A DNA stretch of 64,000 nt from CAVXYG01 sp963766005 (GCA_963766005.1 CAVXYG010000008.1:186001-250000), one strand, 5' to 3'. Counted from the first letter of the stretch, positions 26,366 through 36,201 are shown. Numbers and translations are program-made. Notes: generated from the sequence alone by a model not told the origin.

Positions 26366-27058
26366 ATGACTCGAGCGGACCTTGCCAAGGACCCCCGCGA
26401 TGTTGCGGCCATGTTCGACGGCGTCGCGCGCCGCTACGACTTGACCAACGACGTGCTGTCGGGGTTCCAGGCGAGGCGCTGGCGAGCAGCGGTCGCCGAG
26501 GCGGTGCGCCCGTTGCCCGGCGAGCGCATCCTGGACCTCGCGGCAGGGACCGGCACGAGCAGCCTTCCGTTCGCCGAGGCGGGGGCCGTGGTCGTGCCGT
26601 GCGACTTCTCCCTGGGCATGCTCCAGCAGGGCCGCCGTCAGCAGCCGGGACTGCCGTTCGTGGCCGGGGACGGCCTCGCGCTGCCGTTCCGCGACGCCGC
26701 GTTCGACGCGGTCACGATCTCGTTCGGGCTGCGCAACGTGCAGGCGACGCAGCGCGGGTTGTCGGAACTGCTGCGCGTGACCCGGCCCGGGGGCCGGCTC
26801 GTGGTGTGCGAGTTCTCGACCCCGACCGCCGCGGTGCTGCGCACCGCCTACTTCGAGTACCTCATGCGGGCGCTGCCCGCGCTGGCCCGCCGCACGGCGA
26901 GCAACCCCGAGGCCTACGTCTACCTGGCGGAGTCGATCCGCGCCTGGCCCGACCAGGAGGAGTTGTCGGCGCAGATCTACCGGTCCGGGTGGCGACATGT
27001 CGCCTACCGGAATCTCACCGGCGGGATCGTCGCGCTGCACCGTGCGCAGCGGCCCTGA
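26366..27058 (+). CDS. menG: Demethylmenaquinone methyltransferase
   Basis: A 230-residue SAM-dependent methyltransferase of the UbiE/MenG family, catalysing the last step of menaquinone synthesis. The N-terminus 'MFDGVARRYDLTNDVLSGF' and the 'SFGLRNV' and 'EFSTPTAAVLRTAYFEYL' segments are UbiE-specific; the SAM loop is 'ILDLAAGTGTSS' (about residues 55-66). The C-terminal 'YRNLTGGIVALHRA' is also typical. As the window has no ubiquinone genes but nearly all men genes, menG is the right name. It diverges from menF. A gap of about 250 nt follows before nuoA. Confidence 0.94.
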   Translation: MTRADLAKDPRDVAAMFDGVARRYDLTNDVLSGFQARRWRAAVAEAVRPLPGERILDLAAGTGTSSLPFAEAGAVVVPCDFSLGMLQQGRRQQPGLPFVAGDGLALPFRDAAFDAVTISFGLRNVQATQRGLSELLRVTRPGGRLVVCEFSTPTAAVLRTAYFEYLMRALPALARRTASNPEAYVYLAESIRAWPDQEELSAQIYRSGWRHVAYRNLTGGIVALHRAQRP

Positions 27059-27201
27059 TCCCGGCCGGTCGAAGCTCCGCCCGGGCAGTGCCGGGTCTCG
27101 ACGCAGGGGGCCAAGATCGGGGTCGGGCGGGCGCGCACCGCAGCGATCGGCCGCGGAACACGGGACGGAGCGGACAGAACGGGCGGCCGGTTCTCCTCCC
27201 A

Positions 27202-27233
27202 TTGCCATCCCGGACCTGCCGGACCACTAGACT
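27202..27233 (+). promoter_or_regulatory. Possible promoter of the nuo operon
   Basis: TTGCCA at 27202-27207 and TAGACT at 27228-27233, separated by 20 nt, a longer spacer than ideal. It would leave a leader of about 65 nt before nuoA. It is the only reasonable -10 in the 249-nt gap between menG and nuoA. Confidence 0.3.
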
Positions 27234-27307
27234 CGCTTGAGAAACGAAGCACAAGCACGAGCGCGCTTGGCGGCGCAGCCATCACGCGGGTAGGCGAGGA
27301 GGTCGGG

Positions 27308-27667
27308 TTGAACGTCTACATCCCGCTCATCACGATGGCCGGCCTCGGAGCGCTGTTCGCCATCTTCTCCGTCTTCGCCGCCAGCCTGACCGGCCCCAAG
27401 CGCTACAACCGGGCCAAGTACGACGCCTACGAGTGCGGCATCGAGCCGACCCCGCAGCCGCTCGGCGGCGGCAAGTTCCCCGTGAAGTACTACCTCACGG
27501 CGATGATGTTCATCATCTTCGACATCGAGATCGTCTTCCTCTACCCGTGGGCGGTGGCATTCGACCAGTTGCAGCTCTTCGGGTTCCTCGCTGTGCTGCT
27601 GTTCCTGGTCAACCTGACGATCCCCTACGTCTACGAATGGCGCCGCGGTGGCCTCGATTGGGACTGA
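27308..27667 (+). CDS. nuoA: NADH-quinone oxidoreductase subunit A
   Basis: A 119-residue complex I membrane subunit with three helices. The conserved loop 'YDAYECGIEPTP' and 'KYYLTAMMFIIFDIEIVFLYPW' identify NuoA. The start is a TTG at 27308, preceded by GAGGAGG at good distance; no ATG or GTG is available in frame before the first helix. It is the first gene of a fourteen-gene operon running to nuoN. Confidence 0.95.
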   Translation: MNVYIPLITMAGLGALFAIFSVFAASLTGPKRYNRAKYDAYECGIEPTPQPLGGGKFPVKYYLTAMMFIIFDIEIVFLYPWAVAFDQLQLFGFLAVLLFLVNLTIPYVYEWRRGGLDWD

Positions 27668-27712
27668 CGGGTTGACGAGTCGGCGGACGGCGACGGAAGG
27701 AACGCAGCGCAC

Positions 27713-28267
27713 ATGGGTATTGAGGAGAAGCTCCCTGCTGGGGTGATGCTCAGCACCGTCGAGGCGGTTGCCGGCTACGCCCGCAAGACCTCGCTGTGGC
27801 CCGCTACTTTCGGCCTGGCCTGCTGCGCGATCGAGATGATGGCGACCGGGGGTCCCCGCTTCGATATCGCGCGGTTCGGCATGGAGGTCTTCCGGCCGTC
27901 CCCGCGCCAGGCGGACTTGATGATCGTCGCCGGCAGGGTGAGTCAGAAGATGGCCCCGGTGCTGCGCCAGATCTACGACCAGATGCCCAACCCCAAGTGG
28001 GTCATCGCGATGGGCGTGTGCGCCTCATCGGGCGGCATGTTCAACAACTACGCGATCGTGCAGGGCGTCGATCATGTGGTGCCGGTCGACATCTACCTGC
28101 CCGGCTGCCCGCCGCGCCCGGAGATGCTCCTCGACGCGATTCTGCAGCTGCACGACAAGATCCAGCACACCAAGATGGGCGCCCATCGAGAGCAGGAAGT
28201 CGCCGAGCTCGAGAGCCGGGCCCTGGTTGCCGATCCGACCTCGGCGATGAAGGGATTGCTGCGGTGA
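27713..28267 (+). CDS. nuoB: NADH-quinone oxidoreductase subunit B
   Basis: A 184-residue subunit that carries cluster N2, the last iron-sulfur centre before menaquinone. The four ligands are C37-C38 ('GLACCAIEMM'), C103 ('MGVCASSGG') and C132 ('LPGCPPRPE'). It lies 45 nt after nuoA with GGAAGG upstream of the ATG, and overlaps nuoC by GTGA. The charged tail after residue 150 is somewhat longer than in minimal NuoB, as is common in actinobacteria. Confidence 0.97.
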   Translation: MGIEEKLPAGVMLSTVEAVAGYARKTSLWPATFGLACCAIEMMATGGPRFDIARFGMEVFRPSPRQADLMIVAGRVSQKMAPVLRQIYDQMPNPKWVIAMGVCASSGGMFNNYAIVQGVDHVVPVDIYLPGCPPRPEMLLDAILQLHDKIQHTKMGAHREQEVAELESRALVADPTSAMKGLLR

Positions 28268-28992
28268 GTGCACAGGAGCCAAGCACCCAGGCCGCGACCG
28301 GCGCCGACGTCGCCCCTGCCCCGCTCGGCGGCGCCGAGGTCGTCGGTGTCCGGCACGGGGCTTTCGGCGTCTCCGGGAGCGGCGATACCAGCGGATTCGG
28401 TGGTGTCGTGGCGCCGATCGTGGTCGGCGAGCCGGCGCAACGGCCCTTTGGAGGGTGGTTCGACGAAGTCAGCGACGAACTCGAACTCGCGCTGCAGGAC
28501 CGTTCGCTCCCCGCCACTTCGGCTATCGAGAAGGTCGTCGTCGAGCACGGCGAGATCACCTACTTCGTTCGGCGCGAGCACCTCCTGACGGTGATGCGGG
28601 CCCTGCGCGACGAGCCGGCTCTGCGCTTGGAGTACTTCTCCGGTGTGAGCGGCGTGCACTATCCGGAGCAGACCGGCCGGGAGCTGCACGCGGTGTACCA
28701 CCTGGCATCGTTCACGCACAACCGCCGGATCCGGGTCGAGGTCACGTGCCCGGACACCGACCCCCACATCCCGTCGGTCGTTGCCATCTACCCCAACGCC
28801 GACTGGCACGAGCGCGAGACCTGGGACTTCTTCGGGATCGTCTTCGACGGACACCCCCACCTGACGCGCATCGAGATGCCCGACGATTGGGTCGGCCACC
28901 CCCAGCGCAAGGACTACCCGCTGGGCGGCATCCCCGTGGAGTACAAGGGCGCAACCATTCCGCCGCCCGATGAGCGGAGGTCGTACAACTGA
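28264..28992 (+). CDS. nuoC: NADH-quinone oxidoreductase subunit C
   Basis: About 242 residues. The C-terminal signature 'YPNADWHERETWDFFGI' and 'HPQRKDYPLGG' is that of the 30-kDa subunit, which sits in the peripheral arm against NuoD. The first about 60 residues are a low-complexity Ala/Gly/Val-rich extension, typical of actinobacterial NuoC. The GTG start at 28264 overlaps the nuoB stop; another GTG two codons on is out of that frame. nuoC and nuoD are separate genes here, not fused as in E. coli. Confidence 0.95.
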   Translation: MSAQEPSTQAATGADVAPAPLGGAEVVGVRHGAFGVSGSGDTSGFGGVVAPIVVGEPAQRPFGGWFDEVSDELELALQDRSLPATSAIEKVVVEHGEITYFVRREHLLTVMRALRDEPALRLEYFSGVSGVHYPEQTGRELHAVYHLASFTHNRRIRVEVTCPDTDPHIPSVVAIYPNADWHERETWDFFGIVFDGHPHLTRIEMPDDWVGHPQRKDYPLGGIPVEYKGATIPPPDERRSYN

Positions 28993-30368
28993 TGGATGAC
29001 GCAGGCATGGACGATGTGACCTTCGGCGCGGCCCCGGGGGATACCGATGACGGCGAGCAGTACGCCGACGCCTACGACACCACCGAGGGCCGGGTCTTCA
29101 CCCTGTCCGGCGGGGACTGGGACAGCGTGACGCCGCCGCCGGAGGGCCGGCAGGAGCGGATCGTGGTGAACATGGGGCCGCAGCACCCCTCCACCCACGG
29201 CGTGCTGCGCTTGATCCTGGAGCTCGAGGGCGAGACCGTCACCGAGGCCCGGTGCGGGATCGGCTTCCTGCACACCGGCATCGAGAAGAACCTGGAGTAC
29301 CGCTCCTGGGTGCAGGGCACCACCTTCGTCACGCGGATGGACTACCTGAGCTCGTTCTTCAACGAGACCGCCTACTGCATGGCGGTGGAGAAGCTGCTCG
29401 GGATCACGGACCAGGTGCCAGAGCGCGCCCAGGCGATCCGCGTCATCCTCATGGAGCTGAACCGGGCCGGCAGCCACTTCGTGGCGCTGGCGACCGGCGG
29501 GCTGGAGCTCGGGGCGCTGACCGCCATGATCTTCGGATTCCGCGAGCGCGAGGTGATCCTGGACCTCTTCGAGGAGATCACCGGCCTGCGCATGAATCAC
29601 GCCTTCATCCGTCCCGGCGGGGTGGCCCAGGACCTGCCCCAGGGCGTGGAGCAGAAGATCCTCGACGGGATCGCGACGGTCCGCAAGAACTCCCAGGACA
29701 CCCGCAAGCTCCTCGTCGGCAACAAGATCTGGATGGACCGCACCGTGGGTGTCGGCTACCTCGACCTCACCGGGTGCATGGCGCTGGGGATGACCGGTCC
29801 GGTGCTGCGCTCCACCGGCTACCCGCGCGATCTGCGCAAGGACGAGCCCTACTGCGGCTACGAGAAGTACGACTTCGAGGTGCCGACCGTCGACACGTGC
29901 GACACCTACGGGCGCTTCCTGCTGCGCCTGGCCGAGATCGAGCAGTCGCTGAACATCGTCGAGCAGGCGGTCAAGCAACTGCGGCCGGGCCCGGTCATGG
30001 TCGAGGACAAGCGCATCGCCTGGCCGGCGCAGCTGGCGCTCGGCGGCGATGGGCAGGGCAACTCCCTGGGGCACATCAAGCACATCATGGGCGAGTCGAT
30101 GGAAGCCCTGATCCACCATTTCAAGCTCGTCACCGAGGGTTTCCGGGTGCCGGTCGGTCAGGCCTACGTCGCCGTCGAGGCGCCCCGCGGGGAGCTAGGC
30201 TGCCATGTCGTCAGCACCGGCGGCACGCGGCCGTACCGGGTCCATTTCCGCGACCCGTCGTTCAACAACCTGCAGGCCGTCCCTGCGATGTCGGAGGGGT
30301 CGATGGTGTCCGATGTGGTGGCCGCGGTGGCATCCGTGGATCCGGTGATGGGTGGGGTGGACCGCTGA
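28992..30368 (+). CDS. nuoD: NADH-quinone oxidoreductase subunit D
   Basis: A 458-residue 49-kDa subunit that forms the quinone pocket with NuoB and NuoH. Core motifs are 'NMGPQHPSTHGVLRL', with the quinone-site histidine, 'RMDYLSSFFNE', 'RPGGVAQDLP' and the C-terminal 'DPVMGGVDR'. The first about 55 residues are an acidic extension. The ATG shares its A with the nuoC stop, and the stop shares a base with the nuoE start. Confidence 0.97.
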   Translation: MDDAGMDDVTFGAAPGDTDDGEQYADAYDTTEGRVFTLSGGDWDSVTPPPEGRQERIVVNMGPQHPSTHGVLRLILELEGETVTEARCGIGFLHTGIEKNLEYRSWVQGTTFVTRMDYLSSFFNETAYCMAVEKLLGITDQVPERAQAIRVILMELNRAGSHFVALATGGLELGALTAMIFGFREREVILDLFEEITGLRMNHAFIRPGGVAQDLPQGVEQKILDGIATVRKNSQDTRKLLVGNKIWMDRTVGVGYLDLTGCMALGMTGPVLRSTGYPRDLRKDEPYCGYEKYDFEVPTVDTCDTYGRFLLRLAEIEQSLNIVEQAVKQLRPGPVMVEDKRIAWPAQLALGGDGQGNSLGHIKHIMGESMEALIHHFKLVTEGFRVPVGQAYVAVEAPRGELGCHVVSTGGTRPYRVHFRDPSFNNLQAVPAMSEGSMVSDVVAAVASVDPVMGGVDR

Positions 30369-31021
30369 TGGCGCTCAGTGACACGACCCGGGCGGAGGCA
30401 GAGGAGTTGGCCGCCCGCTATCCGCAGGCGCGATCGGCGCTGCTGCCGATGCTGCATCTGGTGCAGTCGGAAGAGGGCTACGTCTCGCCCGGCGGGATTG
30501 CGCTGTGCGCCGACGTGCTCGGGCTCACGCCCGCGGAGGTGAGCGCCGTGGCGACCTTCTACACGATGTACAAGCGTCGACCCGTGGGTCGGCACCATAT
30601 CGGCGTCTGTGTCAACACCATGTGCGCGGTCCTCGGCGGCGACGCGCTCTGGGCCGCGGTCAGCGATCGACTCGGCATCGGGCACGAGGAGTCCGATCCC
30701 CGGGGCCTGTTCAGCGCCGAGCGCATCGAGTGCCAGGCGGCCTGCACGCACGGTCCGGTGATGACCGTGGACTGGGAGTTCTTCGACCAGGTGGGTGTCG
30801 AGGAGGCGATCGAGATCATCGACCGTCTCGAGGCGGGGGAGACCGTCGTTCCCACCCGCGGTGCGACGATCCGCAACTTCCAGGCGACCGAGCGCACGCT
30901 CGCCGGATTCGACGACGGCCTCGCCGACGAGGGACCTGCCGCGGACGACCTCATGCTCGCCGGACTGCGGCGAGCCCGGGAACTCGGCCACCAGGCGCCG
31001 CCGACCACGAAGGGGAAGTGA
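30368..31021 (+). CDS. nuoE: NADH-quinone oxidoreductase subunit E
   Basis: A 217-residue thioredoxin-like subunit carrying cluster N1a [2Fe-2S]. Ligands are C81 and C86 ('VCVNTMC') and C122 and C126 ('ECQAAC'). N-terminal helices and a C-terminal tail of about 60 residues flank the domain; the tail is longer than in E. coli. With NuoF it forms the NADH-oxidising tip. The start ATG overlaps the nuoD stop by one base. Confidence 0.95.
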   Translation: MALSDTTRAEAEELAARYPQARSALLPMLHLVQSEEGYVSPGGIALCADVLGLTPAEVSAVATFYTMYKRRPVGRHHIGVCVNTMCAVLGGDALWAAVSDRLGIGHEESDPRGLFSAERIECQAACTHGPVMTVDWEFFDQVGVEEAIEIIDRLEAGETVVPTRGATIRNFQATERTLAGFDDGLADEGPAADDLMLAGLRRARELGHQAPPTTKGK

Positions 31022-31022
31022 C

Positions 31023-32318
31023 ATGCCGCTGACACCGGTCCTCACCGCCCATTGGGACGAGCCCGACTCCTACACCATCGGCGGCTACCAGCGCCACGGC
31101 GGCTACCGGGCGCTGCGCAAGGCGCTGCAGCAGGAGCCGGACCAGATCATCGGCGAGGTGAAGGAGTCCGGTCTGCGCGGCCGCGGCGGCGCAGGCTTCC
31201 CCACCGGGCTGAAGTGGAGCTTCGTCCCGCAGGACGGTAACCCCCACTACCTCGTGGTCAACGCCGACGAGTCGGAGCCGGGCGCCTGCAAGGACATCCC
31301 GCTCATGCTGGCCAATCCCCACGCCGTCATCGAGGGCATGATCATCACGTCGTACGCGATCCGCGCACGGCACGCCTTCATCTACATCCGCGGCGAGGTC
31401 CCGCACCCGATTCGCCGCATCGCCAGGGCCGTCGCCGAGGCCAAGGCAGCCGGGTACCTCGGCAGCAACATCCTCGGGTCCGGCTTCGACCTCGACATCG
31501 TCGTGCACGCGGGCGCGGGCGCGTACATCTGTGGCGAGGAGACAGCGCTGCTCGATTCGTTGGAGGGCCGTCGCGGTCAGCCGCGACTGAAGCCCCCCTT
31601 CCCCGCGGTCGCCGGCCTCTACGCCGGCCCCACGGTCATCAACAACGTCGAGACCATCGCCAATATCCCGTTCATCGTGGGCAACGGCTCGGACTGGTTG
31701 CGCCAGTTCGGCACCGAGAAGTCCCCAGGCTTCAAGCTCTTCGCCGTCTCCGGCCATGTGCGCCGTCCGGGTATCTACGAGGCGCCGCTGGGGATCACGA
31801 TGGCGGAGCTCCTCGAGCATGCCGGCGGGATGCGCGAGGGCGCGGAGCTGAAGTTCTGGGTGCCCGGCGGGTCGTCGGTCCCCATGCTGCTGCCGGAGCA
31901 CCTCGACCTCCCGCTGACCTATGAGGCGATGGCGGAGGCGGGGACGATGCTCGGCACCGGGACCCCCATGGTGTTCGACACCTCGGTGAGCGTCGTGCGC
32001 GCCATCACACGATGGTCGGAGTTCTACAAGCACGAGTCGTGCGGCAAGTGCACGCCATGCCGCGAGGGCACCGGCTGGATCATGGGGCTGCTGAAGAAGT
32101 TCGAGGCCGGCCACGGTTCGGAGGAGGAGCTGCAGACCCTGCAGGACCTGTGCGACCAGATCCTGGGCCGGTCCTTCTGCGCACTCGGCGATGCGGCGGC
32201 CACGCCGTTCCCCGCGGCTGTGCGACACTTCCGCGAGGAGTTTCTCGCCGGAACCGCCACTCCGGTGCGGGCTGCCTACGACCCGGACCTCGCCACCATC
32301 TACGCCGGAGCGCGCTGA
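31023..32318 (+). CDS. nuoF: NADH-quinone oxidoreductase subunit F (NADH-binding)
   Basis: A 431-residue flavoprotein that binds NADH, FMN and cluster N3. 'RGRGGAGFPTGLKW' is the NADH/FMN glycine-rich loop, 'NADESEPGACKD' lies at the nucleotide site, 'GAGAYICGEETAL' contributes to FMN binding, and 'ESCGKCTPCREG' with the later 'FCALGDAA' provide the four cysteines of the [4Fe-4S] cluster. All are intact. It begins 1 nt after the nuoE stop. Confidence 0.97.
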   Translation: MPLTPVLTAHWDEPDSYTIGGYQRHGGYRALRKALQQEPDQIIGEVKESGLRGRGGAGFPTGLKWSFVPQDGNPHYLVVNADESEPGACKDIPLMLANPHAVIEGMIITSYAIRARHAFIYIRGEVPHPIRRIARAVAEAKAAGYLGSNILGSGFDLDIVVHAGAGAYICGEETALLDSLEGRRGQPRLKPPFPAVAGLYAGPTVINNVETIANIPFIVGNGSDWLRQFGTEKSPGFKLFAVSGHVRRPGIYEAPLGITMAELLEHAGGMREGAELKFWVPGGSSVPMLLPEHLDLPLTYEAMAEAGTMLGTGTPMVFDTSVSVVRAITRWSEFYKHESCGKCTPCREGTGWIMGLLKKFEAGHGSEEELQTLQDLCDQILGRSFCALGDAAATPFPAAVRHFREEFLAGTATPVRAAYDPDLATIYAGAR

Positions 32319-34855
32319 TGACCGCACCCGCAGACGCCGCCACGGCCGCCCGGCCGCCGGTCCAGACCGTCACCGCCACGATCGACGGCATCAGCGTGAC
32401 CGTGCCCCAGGGCACGCTCATCATTCGTGCCGCCGAACTCATCGGCATCGAGATCCCCCGGTTCTGCGACCATCCGCTGCTGGATCCGGTGGCGATGTGC
32501 CGGATGTGCCTGGTCGAGGTCGCTCCCGGCCCGCCCAAGCCGCAGCCCGCCTGCGCGGTCGCGCTCGGCGACGGCACGGAGGTCAAGACGCAACGGACGT
32601 CGCCGATGGCGGATGCCGCGCAGGAGGGGGTGATGGAGTTCATCCTCGCCAACCACCCCCTGGACTGCCCGATCTGCGACAAGGGCGGCGAATGCCCGCT
32701 GCAGAACCAGGCGATGACCAACGGTCGGGGCGAGTCCCGCTTCACGTTGCCCAAGGCGACCTTCCCCAAGCCGATCAACGTCTCGTCGCAGGTGTTGCTC
32801 GACCGCGAGCGCTGCGTGAACTGCGCCCGGTGCACCCGATTCGCCGACCAGGTGGCCGGGGATCCGTTCATCGTGCTGTTGGAGCGCGGTGGCCGTCAGC
32901 AGGTGGGCATCAACCCCGGTCATCCCTTCGATTCCTACTTCTCCGGCAATACGGTGCAGATCTGTCCGGTTGGTGCGCTCACCAGCGCCAAGTACCGTTT
33001 CCGCGCGCGGCCGTTCGACTTGGTCAGCGTGCCCACCGTCTGCGAGCACTGTGCCTCCGGGTGCGCGCTGCGCACCGACTACCGTCGCTCGGTCGTCATG
33101 CGCCGCCTGGCGGGCAACGACCCGGCCGTCAACGAGGAGTGGAACTGCGACAAGGGGCGCTTCGGCTTCGTCTACACCACCGAGCAGCGCCTCACGACTC
33201 CCATGGTGCGTGAGGACGGTGCCCTGCGACCGGCTTCCTGGCCGGAGGCGGTCCAGGTTGCTGCGGCCGGGCTGGCGCGGGCAGGCTCGGCGACCGGCCT
33301 GCTGACCGGCGGACGTGTGACGCAGGAGGACGCACTGGCGTACAGCATCCTCGCCCGCGGCGTGCTCGGCAGCGACAACGTCGACTTCCGAGCGCGCGCG
33401 GCCTCGGTCGAGGAGGCGCAGTTCCTCGCACAGGCTGTCGCGGGCACCGGTCTCGGCGTCACCTACGCCGATCTGGAGGCAGCGCCGGCTGTGGTGCTCG
33501 TCGCCTTCGAGCCGGAGGACGAGTCGCCGATCGTCTTCCTCCGTCTTCGCAAGGCTGCTCGCTCCCGCGGGCAGCGGATCGTCGCGGTTGCGCCCCTGGC
33601 CAGCTACGGGTCGCAGAAGCTCCGGGCCGACGTCGTGCTGGCGGTCCCCGGAAGCGAGCCGGCAGCGCTGGCTCACAGCACCGTCGCTGCCGCACTGGCC
33701 GAGCCCGGTGCCGTGCTGCTCGTCGGCGAGCGGGCAGCCGCCGTCCCCGGACTGCTCACCGAGGCCAGGGCGCTGGCACAGCGGACCGGAGCCCGGATGG
33801 CGTGGGTGCCGCGCCGTGCGGGGGAGCGAGGCGCGCTCGAGGCGGGACTCCTGCCGGGGCTGCTGCCCGGCGGGCGACCGCTGAGCGATGATGCCTGCCG
33901 GACCGAGGTGGCTGCCCAGTTCGGTGTGCCGACCGATGCGCTGCCTTCGCAGGCGGGCCGGGACGCGTCCGGGATCATCGCTGCCGTGGCCGCCGACGCC
34001 GAGGCCCGCAGGGCGGCCGAAGCCGACGGCACGCTGGAGGAGTTCGCGCCGATGCTGGCAGCGCTGGTGGTGGGCGGCGTCGATCCCGACGACATGCCGG
34101 ACCCCGTGGCCTTCCGGCAGGCGCTGGCCGACGTGCCGTTCCTGGTGAGCCTGGAGCAGCGGCTCACCCCCGTCGCCGAGTACGCCGACGTGGTGCTTCC
34201 GGTTGCCGATGTGACGCAGAAGGCCGGGTCGTACACCAACTGGGAGGGTCGGCAGCGGCCCTTCGGACAGGTCTTCGACGAGACCGCTGCGTTCTCCGAC
34301 GCCCGGGTGCTCGCGCTCATCGCCGATGCGGTCGCGGGCATCACCGACGTACCGGCTGCCACGCTGCACGGCGGGGCGGCCGACGGGTTGCGGGCCGCGA
34401 TGACTCGACTGGGGGGCTTCGCAGGCCCCCGTTCCGCGCCGCCGCAGACCGAGGCCGAGGCGGCGGAGGTGCCGGAGTCGGCTGCCGTCGATCCAACACC
34501 GGAATCGCCCGCTGCGAACCCCGCGGGCGAAGCCCACGAAGCGATCCTCGCCACCTGGCGGCAACTCGTCGACGGCGGCACTCTGCAGGAGGGCGAGCCG
34601 TACCTCGCAGCCGGTGCGCGGGAGCCGATGGCGCGCATATCGGCGGCCACCGCGCAGAAGGTCGGCGTGGCTGAGGGCCACCTTGTGATCATCTCCACAG
34701 CAGCCGGCAGCGCCCGGTTGGCGGTGGCGGTCACGGACATGCCCGACGATGTGGTGTGGGTGCCCGCGAATTCGCCCGGCATCCGGGTGACCAGGGATCT
34801 GTGCGCCGGGTGGGGCGATCCGGTGCTGCTCGCGGCGGGAGGTGACCAGCGATGA
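32318..34855 (+). CDS. nuoG: NADH-quinone oxidoreductase subunit G
   Basis: An 845-residue iron-sulfur subunit. The N-terminal [2Fe-2S] domain has 'FCDHPLLDPVAMCRMC'; then come the His/Cys ligands of N5 ('HPLDCPICDKGGECPLQ') and N4 ('RCVNCARC' with 'CPVGAL'). An additional C-x2-C-x3-C-x27-C set ('CEHCASGC' ... 'NCDKGRF') matches the N7 cluster, present only in some bacteria. The large molybdopterin-oxidoreductase-like domain follows, presumably without cofactor. A low-complexity insert near residues 700-735 (Ala/Glu/Pro-rich) precedes the C-terminal formate-dehydrogenase-like lobe. Overlaps nuoF by one base and nuoH by ATGA. Confidence 0.96.
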   Translation: MTAPADAATAARPPVQTVTATIDGISVTVPQGTLIIRAAELIGIEIPRFCDHPLLDPVAMCRMCLVEVAPGPPKPQPACAVALGDGTEVKTQRTSPMADAAQEGVMEFILANHPLDCPICDKGGECPLQNQAMTNGRGESRFTLPKATFPKPINVSSQVLLDRERCVNCARCTRFADQVAGDPFIVLLERGGRQQVGINPGHPFDSYFSGNTVQICPVGALTSAKYRFRARPFDLVSVPTVCEHCASGCALRTDYRRSVVMRRLAGNDPAVNEEWNCDKGRFGFVYTTEQRLTTPMVREDGALRPASWPEAVQVAAAGLARAGSATGLLTGGRVTQEDALAYSILARGVLGSDNVDFRARAASVEEAQFLAQAVAGTGLGVTYADLEAAPAVVLVAFEPEDESPIVFLRLRKAARSRGQRIVAVAPLASYGSQKLRADVVLAVPGSEPAALAHSTVAAALAEPGAVLLVGERAAAVPGLLTEARALAQRTGARMAWVPRRAGERGALEAGLLPGLLPGGRPLSDDACRTEVAAQFGVPTDALPSQAGRDASGIIAAVAADAEARRAAEADGTLEEFAPMLAALVVGGVDPDDMPDPVAFRQALADVPFLVSLEQRLTPVAEYADVVLPVADVTQKAGSYTNWEGRQRPFGQVFDETAAFSDARVLALIADAVAGITDVPAATLHGGAADGLRAAMTRLGGFAGPRSAPPQTEAEAAEVPESAAVDPTPESPAANPAGEAHEAILATWRQLVDGGTLQEGEPYLAAGAREPMARISAATAQKVGVAEGHLVIISTAAGSARLAVAVTDMPDDVVWVPANSPGIRVTRDLCAGWGDPVLLAAGGDQR

Positions 34856-36201
34856 CGACGCTCGCAGCAGCGCTGTCGGCGACGACCGGACCCGCGCTCT
34901 CCGATTTCGGCAACGACCCCATCTGGCTGGTGCTGCTGAAGACGCTGATGGTCTTCGTGCTGCTCGTGGTGATCGTCCTGCTCACGATCTGGGCCGAACG
35001 CCGGGTGGTCTCCGAGATGCAGCACCGCATCGGCCCGAACCGCACCGGTCCCTTCGGCCTGCTGCAGACCTTGATGGACGGCTTCAAGCTGGCCTTCAAG
35101 GAGGAGATCATCCCCAAGAGGGTCTCGCTGGCCGTCTACATCCTTGCTCCGATCATCTCCGCCACCGCTGCCTTCGCGGCGTTCGCGGTGATTCCTTTCG
35201 GCCCCGAGGTGAGCATCTTCGGCGAGCGCACCGTCTTGCAGCTGACCGACTTCAACGAGTCGACGCTCTACATCCTGGCCATCACCGCCATCGGCATCTA
35301 CGGCCTGGTCTTGGCGGGCTGGTCGTCCGGGTCCACCTACCCGCTGCTCGGCGGCCTGCGCTCCACCGCGCAGATGATCTCCTACGAGATCGCGATGGGG
35401 CTGGCCTTCGTGGCCGTCTTCATCTACGCCGGTTCCATGTCCACCTCGCAGATCGTGTCCGCGCAGGCCAACGGCTGGTACGCGCTGCTGCTGGCCCCGT
35501 CGTTCGTCATCTACGTCACGGCGATGGTCGGCGAGACGAACCGCGCTCCGTTCGACCTGCCCGAGGCGGAAGGCGAGCTCGTCGGCGGCTTCCACACCGA
35601 GTACTCCTCGCTGAAGTTCGCGATGTTCTTCCTCGCCGAGTACATCAACATGGTCACGGTCTCGGCCGTGGCGACCACGCTGTTCCTCGGCGGCTGGCGC
35701 TTCCCGTTCGACTGGGAATGGGCCAACACCGGCTGGGTCCCGCTGCTGTGGTGGCTGATCAAGGTCTCGGCCTTCATCTACCTCTACATCTGGCTGCGAG
35801 GTACCCTGCCGCGCTTCCGCTACGACCAGTTCATGGCGTTCGGCTGGAAGGTCCTGATTCCGGTCTCTCTTGCCTGGCTGGTGCTGGTCAGCGGCGCGCG
35901 GGCGATCCAGTCGGAGTACGAGGTGAGCACGGCGGCCCTGCTGGCCATCGGTGCCGGCGTGCTCGTCGTCGCCGTGCTGGTGCAGTTGATCCTGGAACGG
36001 CGCAAGGCCGCGCGGGCGCTGGCCGAGGAGGCGACGGCGGCCGAGCGCGCCGAGCACTTCGATCCGTATGCAGGCGGCTACCCGGTGCCGCCGATGCCCG
36101 GACAAGAGTTCGCATACACGCCGCGGGCGCGGCGCACCGTCACCGGATCGACGGTCGCCACGGATTCGCCCGCGACCGAGCAGGAGGGCTCCGATGGCTG
36201 A
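34852..36201 (+). CDS. nuoH: NADH-quinone oxidoreductase subunit H
   Basis: A 449-residue membrane subunit with about eight helices that lines the entrance of the quinone chamber. Conserved loops are 'AERRVVSEMQHRIGPNR', 'GLRSTAQMISYEIAMGL' and 'GETNRAPFDLPEAEGELVGG', which carry the charged residues coupling quinone reduction to proton pumping. The C-terminal about 65 residues form a charged, proline-containing cytoplasmic tail absent from E. coli NuoH but common in actinobacteria. Confidence 0.97.
   Translation: MTTLAAALSATTGPALSDFGNDPIWLVLLKTLMVFVLLVVIVLLTIWAERRVVSEMQHRIGPNRTGPFGLLQTLMDGFKLAFKEEIIPKRVSLAVYILAPIISATAAFAAFAVIPFGPEVSIFGERTVLQLTDFNESTLYILAITAIGIYGLVLAGWSSGSTYPLLGGLRSTAQMISYEIAMGLAFVAVFIYAGSMSTSQIVSAQANGWYALLLAPSFVIYVTAMVGETNRAPFDLPEAEGELVGGFHTEYSSLKFAMFFLAEYINMVTVSAVATTLFLGGWRFPFDWEWANTGWVPLLWWLIKVSAFIYLYIWLRGTLPRFRYDQFMAFGWKVLIPVSLAWLVLVSGARAIQSEYEVSTAALLAIGAGVLVVAVLVQLILERRKAARALAEEATAAERAEHFDPYAGGYPVPPMPGQEFAYTPRARRTVTGSTVATDSPATEQEGSDG

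Noticed and set aside
24971..27208. Very long isochorismate synthase with about 320 extra N-terminal residues
   Set aside because: The extension lies antisense to menG and is a shadow frame; the GTG at 26239 starts the conserved protein.
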